In this document: piece by piece, positions 22,401 to 30,679 of the stretch
How positions within the stretch are numbered: the stretch's first letter is position 1
Layout of the letters: each line of letters opens with the position of its first letter
DNA from: Phymatolithon calcareum
Taxonomy: Eukaryota; Rhodophyta; Florideophyceae; Hapalidiales
NCBI GenBank assembly: GCA_977006965.1
Contig: OZ345367.1
Coordinates: forward strand, 558,001 to 622,000
Reading direction: 5' to 3'
Length of the DNA stretch: 64,000 bases
Made by a program: the position numbers and the translations under genes
The notes under the pieces: generated by a model
Told to the model about the DNA's origin: nothing
What the model saw: the letters and a program-made list of their open reading frames with translations, nothing else
Database searches by the model: none

Positions 22401-23642
22401 AAAACGGGTAACAGTGAGCTCTTTCCGCGAGTTATTCGTCTACTGCGCTACTTTGGGGAATACGAGGATATTGTCGTGCGGTGCGCGCGAAAGTTAGACT
22501 CTAAACGCTGGCCCCTTCTATTTTCTTTGGCGGGGGAACCCGCCGCGCTACTCGAGCAATGTTTTATGTCTGGACGACTTCGCACGGCAGCATGTTTGCT
22601 AGTCATTTTGCAAGAAATGTGGGGCTTCATCTCCTCCACTCCACATTCACTACGCTTGGTGGAAGCTGCGCTGGATCGCGGAGAACTTTCATTAGCGGCA
22701 GATCTTGCAAACTTTTTGGGCAAAGCAGATCGTGCCGGAATGCTGAACTCGTCGCAGCTGCGAACGATCGAAGATGTGTCTTGGATTGCGGAAGCAGCTC
22801 TTGTCCCTCGTGGAGCAACTCTGTCTGCATACTCGGCTGGTGGGCGACATAACGAACCGACATCGCGCATTCCAGCTGTCGACCTGGCTGTTTTAAAGCA
22901 CGCACATGTGCTTCTGTCTCGAATGGACTTCCGAAGCCTTGCGGCTTTGGCCGTGCGGATGGAATTCCCTCTTGCCGAATGGCTGCGTCGAGAACTTGTG
23001 GGCAAAAGTGCTAGTTGCCCCTTTGTGCGTGATTTTAACAGCACGCTCTTGTCGCTTCACAGGCAATTCCAGTACTCAGATCCGTCAGTGGCATCAGTGC
23101 GAAAAGCGTGTGAGGCATGCGAAAAACGGGCTGAGAACGGTGTGCTTCCCAGCGGAAGCGGTGCATCAGCGTCCAGCGATGACCTTGATGGTAACACCCA
23201 GCGCTCCACTATCACACCCCGTTCTTTCGCAGATAACGCCAACACGGCACTGACCGGGGTCGCGACGGACACCGTATTTGGATTGCAGCTTCCCCCACCT
23301 CCGTCTCTGTACGACTCGGATGACTTGCTGAGCATTCGCGCTAAAGCGCGCCATTTATGCCGACAGGAGCTGAAATACCTGCTCACTGTTGCTAGAACTG
23401 CAAATGCACCGGACCTGATGCTGTGTTTCGCCACTTTGTTGCTGGATTTGACCGTGGTCAAGGCGGTGCTTAGGGAGCATGCAGACTTGCGCAGACCATA
23501 CACTTCGGCGCTCAACGATTTACAGTCAGATGGCTACTTGGCGCTAGCTGAGGCAGTCGCAGACGTTTCTGTACCGCCCTTGGCCGATGCAACCGCGCCT
23601 GTGCTGCCGAACATGGAAGAACTTGTAGCTACTGACTCGTAG
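19428..23642 (+). CDS. RIC1: RIC1 homologue, Golgi Rab6 exchange-factor subunit
   Basis: Intronless; the open frame extends further left, but the ATG at 19428 gives the conserved start MGYFASGWPKAY, matching the MYFLSGWPK-type start of other RIC1 proteins, so it was chosen (1404 residues). The N-terminal half consists of WD-like beta-propeller repeats (for example AAWAPDGRSIIAAL, HLAWTPDGSAIVVGW, VAALAWAPEGLFLW). The RIC1 domain lies at about residues 890-1105 (LLRHLLLKPKSDDRTALQVA, then RLLRYFGEYEDIVVRCARKL, CLLVILQEMWGF). With RGP1, RIC1 forms the exchange factor for Rab6/Ypt6 in retrograde transport to the Golgi. A charged low-complexity insert sits before the domain. The family is clear despite overall divergence. 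Confidence 0.9.
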   Translation: MGYFASGWPKAYALPAAAASADGTAASPVVALLRDPTCRFLLVVSPAALHVWSAGQHRVLVGRFLLSPRVVAEEGAFVAAAWAPDGRSIIAALECGLSLVFSVVEVPLPDGRAGILDFQSRELPKSTRPRAIHPIALHRVAEARVAHSGSVVTAMCAVLVGGLLATSAGGLTCLSWDGDILWRVHVPELLRKDDALLKLGVRTPDDPPTDEEGAIAAILSASGEDSADGVVSLTYDPVLGFLGVVLGAGPALLLSVPDGGLSQPSAADGRWLRAHKSASIAIEPRRMLATVGLSDGDIEQYYVGVPPGDVCPVMRRLSLSSWYFEPDDVGAASHLAWTPDGSAIVVGWQRRGLAVWSVSGCRLMWTLPQVGGALPTTPGLRGRDARQSSLSYPMKHGVAALAWAPEGLFLWAAPRLPSVPFVDGNPGTAVHEPHFVEFAFFKSIGSGMAAQGESARLSLLGSDRVLLLAHADANSGSGLSNSAPSQHLFSWQHLIIPHDYLEDNWPPSRISVNDDASLVAVAGDHGVAICHTKLQRWKVFGDLRHERRIKCCALGWVGRTIVVGNEVDDGNRRPSAPSFELLLYSRDALDSTALQARYKLKTRPLLMDVRSDGYLLVLCEDSLVYLFQILERYGSSAAEQKLIYEIFLPTREKRQEPPQRKIPDLEANEDLLLDNSPPCRIDPSTYLRELPAPGGGISEVRIFPSLDQAMHGLPPDTDIPVPKQIMLLRSTGSLILLNTESMVSTQLLRSVERFWYTPLGCKPFGDVLHRPVWWAYGDDGLHVCFRDGMLRYLEYGDRAHNGINVGSDDEDQTPQSVSKDYRRRRKPRSSARRNGVSVERWFELDPEVYPLAIMSVSGMVLGATQGLISHSAGSEGGEMPCQVIQVKRQPILHTLLRHLLLKPKSDDRTALQVALKCVSQPQFADSLEWLLYEAVLEHDESSAANVPLFRGNLGYASVDEDSDETNENSANGDDYSPDINDAVEFLKSPRRKTGNSELFPRVIRLLRYFGEYEDIVVRCARKLDSKRWPLLFSLAGEPAALLEQCFMSGRLRTAACLLVILQEMWGFISSTPHSLRLVEAALDRGELSLAADLANFLGKADRAGMLNSSQLRTIEDVSWIAEAALVPRGATLSAYSAGGRHNEPTSRIPAVDLAVLKHAHVLLSRMDFRSLAALAVRMEFPLAEWLRRELVGKSASCPFVRDFNSTLLSLHRQFQYSDPSVASVRKACEACEKRAENGVLPSGSGASASSDDLDGNTQRSTITPRSFADNANTALTGVATDTVFGLQLPPPPSLYDSDDLLSIRAKARHLCRQELKYLLTVARTANAPDLMLCFATLLLDLTVVKAVLREHADLRRPYTSALNDLQSDGYLALAEAVADVSVPPLADATAPVLPNMEELVATDS

Positions 23643-24048
23643 GCTTCTGTACAATTTCAAATAATATCTAATATCTTCTTTTAAAGCCCTTGTTGTCTCA
23701 TTGTCCACGTTCCTTGTCACTACGATACTCTGTTCTCGTTCTGCCGTCCCCTTACATACACTATGGCAGTCGGTACATCTATCACGTACTTTTGAAAGAG
23801 GCTGGAATGGTCTCTCGCCTTCGCAGAATGTAGAAGGGCCTCTGATAACTGTCGCTATCAACATTGGTGAGGACAACTTCAGAATGAAAAGTTTTTGGGA
23901 ATTCCCTAAGAGGACCACGTTGAGCGTTGGCATGGAAAGATTCTAATAATCATTCATGCACATTCTATCATACATTATTCAAGCAGCGCAAACCCAGTGT
24001 GTGCAACCACGAGAGTGAAACCAAAGGCAGCATTTAGTCGTCTTTGAG
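23643..24048. other. Short spacer between RIC1 and MYND gene
   Basis: No gene, repeat or clear regulatory element recognised in about 400 bp. Confidence 0.4.
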
Positions 24049-24534
24049 ATGAGCGAGACGAATAAAGAGGATACGGACTGGTTGATTTCGACGCTCGAGG
24101 GACTTTGCAAGCAGCTGGAGAACAGTGAGTCAAAATCGGGTGCTCAAATCGATGCCGAATTACAAGCAGCTACGGCAACTGTAACAACTGCTATTGAGCG
24201 ATGCGTTCAACCTGGTGATCAACAGTTTTGGAAGACAGAATTGGAACGTGTTACGACAGATTCAGTGGAGTCGAAACCGAGAACTGAAGGCCAAAGGGAA
24301 GTTGAAGGCGAAGCGCCACCGTCAAATGCGTGCTGCCCAAATTGCGGGAAGCCATTTCAGGACTTGGGCGGGCATGAAGTGCAGATAAAATGCATTCATG
24401 GCTGCGATGCCGTCTACTGTTCTGCCAGTTGTCGGCGTAGCCATATTCGCGACCACAAGGCCGTCTGTGACGCCCTGCGCCGAACTGCAGTTCTCAAGCA
24501 ATTGGGCTTATCGCAACGGGACGAGTTGTTCTAA
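24049..24534 (+). CDS. Small MYND-type zinc-finger protein
   Basis: Intronless, 161 residues, starting at the first ATG. The N-terminal ~85 residues are helical and acidic, with no recognised domain. The C-terminal part carries a zinc-binding module: CPNC, then CIHGC, YCSASC and HIRDHKAVC. The spacing C-x2-C...C-x3-C-x4-C-x3-C-x7-H-x3-C matches the MYND finger, with a somewhat longer first loop (15 residues between the second and third Cys). MYND domains bind proline-rich partners and often act in transcriptional regulation or protein methylation complexes. No SET domain or other enzyme is attached. The partner and role are unknown. Confidence 0.75.
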   Translation: MSETNKEDTDWLISTLEGLCKQLENSESKSGAQIDAELQAATATVTTAIERCVQPGDQQFWKTELERVTTDSVESKPRTEGQREVEGEAPPSNACCPNCGKPFQDLGGHEVQIKCIHGCDAVYCSASCRRSHIRDHKAVCDALRRTAVLKQLGLSQRDELF

Positions 24535-25843
24535 CGCAGATGCGCACTACGTCGTATAACTACCGTTAGGAACCTTTTTCGTTTTTCAATGGGGTCGACC
24601 GTTCCCCTACTAGATGTTAGGCCCATGATGAAATCCATATCCAGAGCCGAGCCGGGGGCTCTTTGGCAATTACGTTGATAAGACATACTGGGGTAGAATT
24701 CGCAATAAAATGCAATATCCCGATCATCCCATTGCATGCTGCATCGGGCACCTTGAAAAATGCGACATGCTCGAGATCAAGACCCATATCGCTGCAGCAA
24801 TTTGCACCTGATATATGTTCGAGGACTCCTGAGCATTACCGGTAATGCACAGCTGATCCAATCTTCTTCGCCAACTGAAGCCACAATGTGGTGTAGCGGA
24901 GCGCGAATGTCCCTGAAAACGGCGTCAAACTCTGAGAAACAAAGACAAGGCGCTGGGATGTCAGGAAAACACTCTCGCTGTTCAATGTGGTGATCGTCTA
25001 CATCGTGGAGCAGAACGTGATATATCTCTCGTACGGATAGTCGAAAGGTCTGTCAATGCGGCGGGTGGCACAATAGATGTAGAAGCCACTGGGGGACGAA
25101 CTGGTGTCCACACTCTGGGAAATGAGCAAAGGGTGTTGTTGACATCAACATTATAGCCGTTAGCGGTAGCAACCTCCAAACGAGATTAAGATTTCAAGTT
25201 GGCACGTGATTGGAATCAAATTGAGTTGAATCTGAACTGCAGATGAATATCTCTGAAATGAGATGCATTATTTTCGTTATAATTTTCAGTATTGTTACTT
25301 TTTTAACTCTATATTGATTGCTCCGTTACAGACTATTGATTTTTCATCAATAGGATTCTGCTATCGTTGATACTACTCAACGAAATCTCGAGTAGTATCA
25401 AGTTGAAACCAGTTGTGCGAGTCTCGAACTGAACTGAACTGACTTGATCCAGACTGAGCACATTGGCGACGTGTAGAAAATATTTTTTCTCGCCCAGCCT
25501 GCCAAGCCATCTCGTAGACAACGCAGCCCAGGGCAAAGCTGCAGCTTCGACCGGCAGGTCCTGCAGGGCCTACAGCAGCAGATTAACACAATCCATTCTG
25601 TGGTCTGATGTTTTATGATACAAAGCAACAGGGCAGCCAACGCCTCTGATCTGCTGGTCATGCCGCGCTCGAGGACTGGCTATTTGGGCGGGCATCATTT
25701 CGGACAGGAGGGACTGTGGAACAGTGGTCAGACAGGGCCGAGCAGCTGGCCTAGACGGCAGGGATCCAAACGCATATCTATGCTTCCACCCACTCTGCCG
25801 GCGCACACCTTTGCCACCGTCCTCGGCATCTCGAAGAACGATC
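24535..25843. other. Spacer before the Sel1-repeat gene
   Basis: No supportable gene. It contains a 16-bp perfect palindrome GCATTACCGGTAATGC at 24833-24848, and a hairpin near 25367-25400 with 12-nt arms (TTGATACTACTC and its complement). The open frame of the downstream gene extends to 25724 without an ATG. Confidence 0.5.
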
Positions 25844-28648
25844 ATGGGAGGCGTCGGTTCATCTCCAAAACGGGACGTTTCTCGCGCTGAAGCACAACCT
25901 TCCCCATCAACCCAGGGAAATAATTCGGGTGCGTCTTCAGAGACAGCCCCAGATGTATCGCCCAGTCAGGCTGTTAGTCAAGAAAGCGTGGTGAGCGGTG
26001 CTCCCCGCCCAGCTCAGGATCAGTGTGAAGACGAGAGCCGGCAGTGCGCTAATCCAAGTCACTCCTCGCATCCTAGTTTAGAAAATAACTCAACCGTGAT
26101 TCAAGATGTGGTTGCCCATGCCCCTCTCGAGCAATCCGGGCAGCCCGGAAAATTCGATGCAGCCATGAGCGGAACCGTCACCTCAGCTACGGTTGAACAT
26201 GTCGGTACTCAGCCCGAAGCGGCACATCTCCGGTCCAGCCAGGGGAGCACAGCATCAGTACAAGAGGGGCATGTGAAGTTGAACAATCGTCCGCAAAGCA
26301 CCATAAATCAAATGGACACCAACATTTCTGCCGATGGGGATCCAGGTCAAACTTCGCAATCTAGTCAGGAAAATAACTCCAGTACGCTTCAAGATGTGCA
26401 AGAGCCTGGACCCATTGCTCGAGATTTGGTTTCTAGTGAAGTTCAACAGCCGAACGTTGCCCCAGGACAAGAGCGTGAAGACGTAAATACGGACGATAAG
26501 GCAGGGCAAGCTGCACCATCCAGTCAAGGTGAAGGCAGTACTTCCGATACCCCAAAAAAGCTCGAAGACGGGAAGGTCCACGACCAATTTGAGAAGCTCG
26601 CAGAATCTGAGCAATTTGCAAATATGCCCAGTGCTCCTGTTACCCTACCAATGCCCGAAAAAGCAATTAACCCCAATCTCCCTGCACACTCGACAGAATC
26701 AGGACAATTGGCCACTGACGGCACTGTTCCTCATGCTCCGCAAGCGGTCGAAGATGCAGAGCTCGACGAGCGACCCGGGCAGCCTGCACAATCCAGCCAA
26801 TCGGTGGCAGAGAGCAGCGCTCCTGGTGCCTCATGCGAGCCTGAAAGCGCGAAGAACAGTGAGCTGTCAGTGCAACCTGCACAATCTGATGCAGCAGCGG
26901 GCAGTGCCGTTATTGCACCACAAGTGCTTGAAGATGCAAATGTCGACGACCAGACTGGGCAACCTGGACGGTCAGAAGCAGGAGCGGGCGAGAGCAATCC
27001 TCTTGATGCTCCTGCTCTTGGAGATGTTCACGATCAACCAGACATTGTGAACCTTGCTCCTGTCCCACAGGGAGAGATTGCCCACACCGAGGAAGCACAC
27101 GATGATCATGCTCAGGGCAACGGTGTACAGCCCAATGGCCTCGGGAGCCAGGAACAGGGGGAGGCCGTACCAGGGGTGGATGCACAAGGAGAGGATGCAC
27201 CAGAAGAGGAAGCACAAGATCAAGACGCACAAGGCGACGGCGATGAGGACGCCGGTGCACTAGGGGACGATGAGCAGGATGATGATGCCCAATCTCAAGG
27301 AAATGCGAGCGATGACTCCAACGCTTCCAGTGCTCCTCCTGAACTTACCGATGCAGAAATATTGTACAACTTGGCACGGCGATTGTATTATGGTGAAGAC
27401 AATATGGAGGCTGATCCTGTGAGGGCTACGGATCTCTACATGTGGGCAGTAGAGGATTTCCAGCACGTACCCTCCATGCTCGCCGTCGCCGAAGAATGTG
27501 TCCATTCCGAACCGGACAAAGCTGTCACTTTGTACGAGCGCGCTATCGAGGTCGGTGATGTGATCGCCATGGGGAGACTTGCTGGTTTGCTGGAGGGCCA
27601 TTACGACGGCATTGATCGGAACATGAAACGTGCTGTCGAACTATATACCCGTGCGGTCGATGAGGGAAATTGTACCTTGTCAATGATGTCTCTGGCAGAT
27701 ATCTTGCTCGACGGAGCCGGAGACGAAATTGAGGCCGATCCGGAAAAAGCAGTTCAGCTCTATTCTCGAGTCATTGATGAGGATGTCAACGTCGACTGTA
27801 TGCTCACCCTGGCGAGAATTTTGGAAACAGGAAATGGACCGGTTGCGGCTGACCCGGTGCGCAGTGTGGAGCTCTGCAATCGCGCCATTGAAGACGCTAA
27901 CCATTATGAATCTATGTATTACCTTGCGGGACTGTTGCAAAGGGGTGCGGAAGGCGTGGAAGCAGACCCGGAACGATCGGTGACGTTGTATACAACACTC
28001 ATTGAGGATGCTGGGGACTCTGAGCCGGAGGCTATGCTCCTTCTTGCAAATTTGCTGCTCAAGGGATGTGGTGCTGTGGCTCCGAACCCTGTGCGATCTG
28101 GAGAGCTTTTGCAAACGGCAGTTGATAGTGGTTATCCAGATGCTATGCACACTTTTGCGGCTCTGCTTGAGGAGGGCGAGGGAGAATTGAAAGAAGACCC
28201 GAAGAGAGCCGTTGAGCTATATGAACAGGCGATCGAAAGTCATGTGCACATCCCGTCCATGCACAGCCTTGCTAACATGTTGCGAAGAGGCGGTGATGTA
28301 GTGGCCGCAAATCACCCCCGCGCAGTGGAACTTTATGAGCGCGCAATTGAAGAGGGTGAGCACTTTGATTCCATGTTCGAACTGGGTCGGATGTACGAAA
28401 TTGGAGGAGACGAAATTGATGTAGACCTGGCACGCGCTGCCGAATTGTACGAAAAGGCCGTGACTGAAGGCGGTCATATCAAATCTATGGTAAGCTTGTC
28501 CAGTTTGCTGCAAAGGGGACAAGATGGAATTCCCACAGATCCGAAGCGTGCCTTTGACCTTTTGATACGTGCTGTTGACGAAGGTCAAAGCTCAGACGCG
28601 ATTGTTGCATTGGCGCTTTTATTAGAGGAGCGTCGGTTATCTTCGTAG
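25844..28648 (+). CDS. Sel1-repeat protein with long disordered N-terminus
   Basis: Intronless, 934 residues from the ATG at 25844. The start MGGVGSSPK matches an N-myristoylation signal (Gly2, Ser6), suggesting membrane anchoring. Residues ~10-500 are low-complexity, rich in Gln, Ser, Glu and Ala. They contain imperfect repeats of a 'VEDA-VDDQ-GQPAQSSQ' type and an acidic EDA/QGD stretch near 440-490. From ~500 to the end run about eleven full Sel1-like units of ~37 residues plus a partial twelfth, with the pattern 'SM--LA-LL--G---- DP-RAVELY-RAIE-G'. Sel1 repeats are TPR-like protein-binding scaffolds (as in SEL1L/Hrd3 and kinase adaptors). No enzymatic domain is attached. The partner is unknown. 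Confidence 0.85.
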   Translation: MGGVGSSPKRDVSRAEAQPSPSTQGNNSGASSETAPDVSPSQAVSQESVVSGAPRPAQDQCEDESRQCANPSHSSHPSLENNSTVIQDVVAHAPLEQSGQPGKFDAAMSGTVTSATVEHVGTQPEAAHLRSSQGSTASVQEGHVKLNNRPQSTINQMDTNISADGDPGQTSQSSQENNSSTLQDVQEPGPIARDLVSSEVQQPNVAPGQEREDVNTDDKAGQAAPSSQGEGSTSDTPKKLEDGKVHDQFEKLAESEQFANMPSAPVTLPMPEKAINPNLPAHSTESGQLATDGTVPHAPQAVEDAELDERPGQPAQSSQSVAESSAPGASCEPESAKNSELSVQPAQSDAAAGSAVIAPQVLEDANVDDQTGQPGRSEAGAGESNPLDAPALGDVHDQPDIVNLAPVPQGEIAHTEEAHDDHAQGNGVQPNGLGSQEQGEAVPGVDAQGEDAPEEEAQDQDAQGDGDEDAGALGDDEQDDDAQSQGNASDDSNASSAPPELTDAEILYNLARRLYYGEDNMEADPVRATDLYMWAVEDFQHVPSMLAVAEECVHSEPDKAVTLYERAIEVGDVIAMGRLAGLLEGHYDGIDRNMKRAVELYTRAVDEGNCTLSMMSLADILLDGAGDEIEADPEKAVQLYSRVIDEDVNVDCMLTLARILETGNGPVAADPVRSVELCNRAIEDANHYESMYYLAGLLQRGAEGVEADPERSVTLYTTLIEDAGDSEPEAMLLLANLLLKGCGAVAPNPVRSGELLQTAVDSGYPDAMHTFAALLEEGEGELKEDPKRAVELYEQAIESHVHIPSMHSLANMLRRGGDVVAANHPRAVELYERAIEEGEHFDSMFELGRMYEIGGDEIDVDLARAAELYEKAVTEGGHIKSMVSLSSLLQRGQDGIPTDPKRAFDLLIRAVDEGQSSDAIVALALLLEERRLSS

Positions 28649-29015
28649 TGCATGCGAAGATGATATGCTATTGTTGCACGAGATAGAGTGATATGAGCAA
28701 TGATCTTTTGCATATTCCGGCTACCGATGTTAGCGCATTCTGTGTTCTACGTTGCACTGTATTGAGTTGTAAATAATGCTGCAATTAGGAAAACTGCTCA
28801 AATCCCACCGCTTCCCACATCCTTGTCCACAATGCAATAGCTACACCCCATTGGAAACCAGCAGATAGAACGACTTTGAATGCCCACACATTACTAATCG
28901 CGAGTTGCTTGTACACGATTGTGCCCTCAACATAAATTTCAGAGGCGATGGGGCTCAACGTTCGCCATAAAATGTTCTCCCCTGCCACCGATTCCCTCTT
29001 TCACAATTCAGAAAT
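28649..29015. other. Convergent 3' spacer between Sel1 gene and SEN2
   Basis: A 67-codon minus-strand open frame (28785-28988) has a hydrophobic segment but starts with GTG, contains no usable ATG start and lies only 28 bp after the SEN2 stop, so it is not called. Otherwise nothing recognised. Confidence 0.4.
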
Positions 29016-29987
29016 CTATGGCACCCAGCGATCGACGGTAACTTCAGTTACACAAACGTTTGCAATCGCCTCTTGCCAAGAAGCAGGAACGAAATCGTCT
29101 TTGAAATACACTTCAGCAACGATGAGGCTTTTTGCAACATTCTTCACCAGTCGAAGCTTGTTCTGCAATCGAATCCAAGAACTCTCCAAAATCGACGGCT
29201 TATCTTTCTGCGGATGAGAAATAATGATGCAATATGGTGCATGTGAGTGTTTTTCAGACCCCAACGGATACAACACCCAATCGACGCCATACTTGAGTCC
29301 GGACCGCGGCATCCATCCTGTATCACGATATCGCGAGTAAGCGGCAAATAATGCCGGGAAATTGACAACCCTTTCGGAAAAGAGATGCCACACTTGCGCT
29401 ACGTCAGTTAACGGTTCTCCACTTCTCGTTGCCAACTGCATTCGTTTCCCGTGAAAAGTGGCGTGAAATGCTTCCACGAGGGTTAGCTGTAGATGCTCGA
29501 CGTTTTCACGGTTGGTTTCAATTCCCGTCGATTTTTGAGCAAACTTTTCCAATGCAATGAGCTGTCTTGCCGCCTTCCCCTTCGTCGCCAGCGGGTCTGT
29601 TGCAGTGGTGTATGTTGGCGCTGATCGGGAGAGATTTCCTTTGCCGTACGCATCGGAAATTGTCCAAATTGCGGCCATTTGCTTCGATCCCATAACCCAG
29701 ACAGACCGTCCGACGACATAGCCTGTGATAATGATCTTTTGTCGCTTTTGCAGTTGCTTGCTGTCCGCTTTGTCGCTGATCTTCGGGCGAGGTCTCTTCT
29801 GAGTGGAAGATTTGTCTTTGGAGACGTTTACAAAGCTTCTTGGAACGGAAATATTCGGTGCACCAGTTGCCAAAGATTCAGCAAGGCGCCTCTGCAATAC
29901 CGACTTCAGTCCTGTCGTAGACAGCCCTCGACGTGAGAGCTCAACCCGAAGAGCGGGAACGGACAATTGCGTCGGAGAACCAGGCAT
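29016..29987 (-). CDS. SEN2: tRNA-splicing endonuclease catalytic subunit Sen2 with N-terminal SAP domain
   Basis: Intronless, 323 residues from the ATG at 29987; the open frame reaches 30050 but only via a GTG. It cuts the 5' splice site of tRNA introns in the nuclear TSEN complex. Residues 7-40 form a SAP motif (LSVPALRVELSRRGLSTTG), a DNA/RNA-binding helix pair not normally present in Sen2. Residues ~86-125 match the Sen2 N-terminal domain (GYVVGRSVWV, then SDAYGKGNLSRSAP). The C-terminal nuclease domain includes FAAYSRYRDTGWMPRSGLKY. The catalytic triad is present: Tyr233 (GLKYGVDW), His249 (HSHAPY) and Lys286 (NVAKSL). The gene is divergent from a tiny ORF at 30192. The Sen2 assignment is firm; the SAP call is good by motif. 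Confidence 0.88.
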   Translation of the reverse strand: MPGSPTQLSVPALRVELSRRGLSTTGLKSVLQRRLAESLATGAPNISVPRSFVNVSKDKSSTQKRPRPKISDKADSKQLQKRQKIIITGYVVGRSVWVMGSKQMAAIWTISDAYGKGNLSRSAPTYTTATDPLATKGKAARQLIALEKFAQKSTGIETNRENVEHLQLTLVEAFHATFHGKRMQLATRSGEPLTDVAQVWHLFSERVVNFPALFAAYSRYRDTGWMPRSGLKYGVDWVLYPLGSEKHSHAPYCIIISHPQKDKPSILESSWIRLQNKLRLVKNVAKSLIVAEVYFKDDFVPASWQEAIANVCVTEVTVDRWVP

Positions 29988-30191
29988 TGTGTTGTCGCGC
30001 AATGTCTTCCCCAGGGAGACTTGCAAGTTGGCGTTGAGGAAGAGCTTCACTATCTTGCCAAGATCAATGCTACCTACTGTACATCAAAATATTTTGCCGT
30101 TATCCATGGATCAAGGTGAATAAATCATGTATGATCTCATGACCTGAATTAGTGCTATTACGCCAATAATGTGCTAGAATAGTATGAAAAC

Positions 30192-30428
30192 ATGATGACA
30201 ACTTGGCACGGAGATGAAGCCCGAGCTCCGGACGTCGACCTTGCCCGAGAGCATAGAGTAGGCTTAGACCATCACTTATTCGTCCAGTCACCAACGAATG
30301 AAGAGATCAAGAAGCGGCATCTGGAACGACTGATTTTACGAAGGATGACAGGAATTCGGGCGGCTGCAGCTAAACATACGCCGCGCATGTGCTTCGAAAA
30401 GAAAATTAGAGGCAGGCTGGAAACATAA
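30192..30428 (+). CDS. Small ORF, hypothetical (78 residues)
   Basis: An ATG-started frame with a plausible soluble, charged composition (PTNEEIKKRHLERLILRRMT) and a basic C-terminus. It is divergent from SEN2 (204 bp between starts) and convergent with another small frame, whose stop is only 20 bp away. No family recognised. It is short enough to be chance, but the composition is more protein-like than most frames in the spacers. Confidence 0.35.
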   Translation: MMTTWHGDEARAPDVDLAREHRVGLDHHLFVQSPTNEEIKKRHLERLILRRMTGIRAAAAKHTPRMCFEKKIRGRLET

Positions 30429-30448
30429 GCCCAACGCGTATCACCGAG

Positions 30449-30679
30449 TTAAGTCTCAAAATTACGCTCTTCATCAAGATCGGAAGAAACAGACGTAATT
30501 TCAGCAGCATCATCTTCGTCAGTGCGCCTAGGGAGTGCGCGAATTTCAGCTCGGAAACGGTCCGTAAGCGCAAGAATAGAGGAGCACTGGTTGATGTTGA
30601 AAGACAGTGTGACGGGCTGGCTAATACCTGGATCGGAATTGTGTTCAACTGCTTCAATTGTTGCCAAAACTGTAGGCAT
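30449..30679 (-). CDS. Small acidic ORF, hypothetical (76 residues)
   Basis: An ATG-started minus-strand frame. The first half (TLSFNINQCSSILALTDRFR) could be an amphipathic helix; the C-terminus is acidic (RRTDEDDAAEI, then DLDEERNFET). Its size and composition resemble small subunits of larger complexes, but I cannot assign a family. It converges on the 30192-30428 frame with a 20-bp gap. Confidence 0.35.
   Translation of the reverse strand: MPTVLATIEAVEHNSDPGISQPVTLSFNINQCSSILALTDRFRAEIRALPRRTDEDDAAEITSVSSDLDEERNFET

Noticed and set aside
22448-23044. 198-codon minus-strand frame within RIC1
   Set aside because: Antisense shadow of a well-supported gene.
28785-28988. 67-codon minus-strand frame with a hydrophobic segment, resembling a small mitochondrial import subunit
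   Set aside because: It starts with GTG, has no usable ATG start and lies 28 bp past the SEN2 stop; no family match I can defend.
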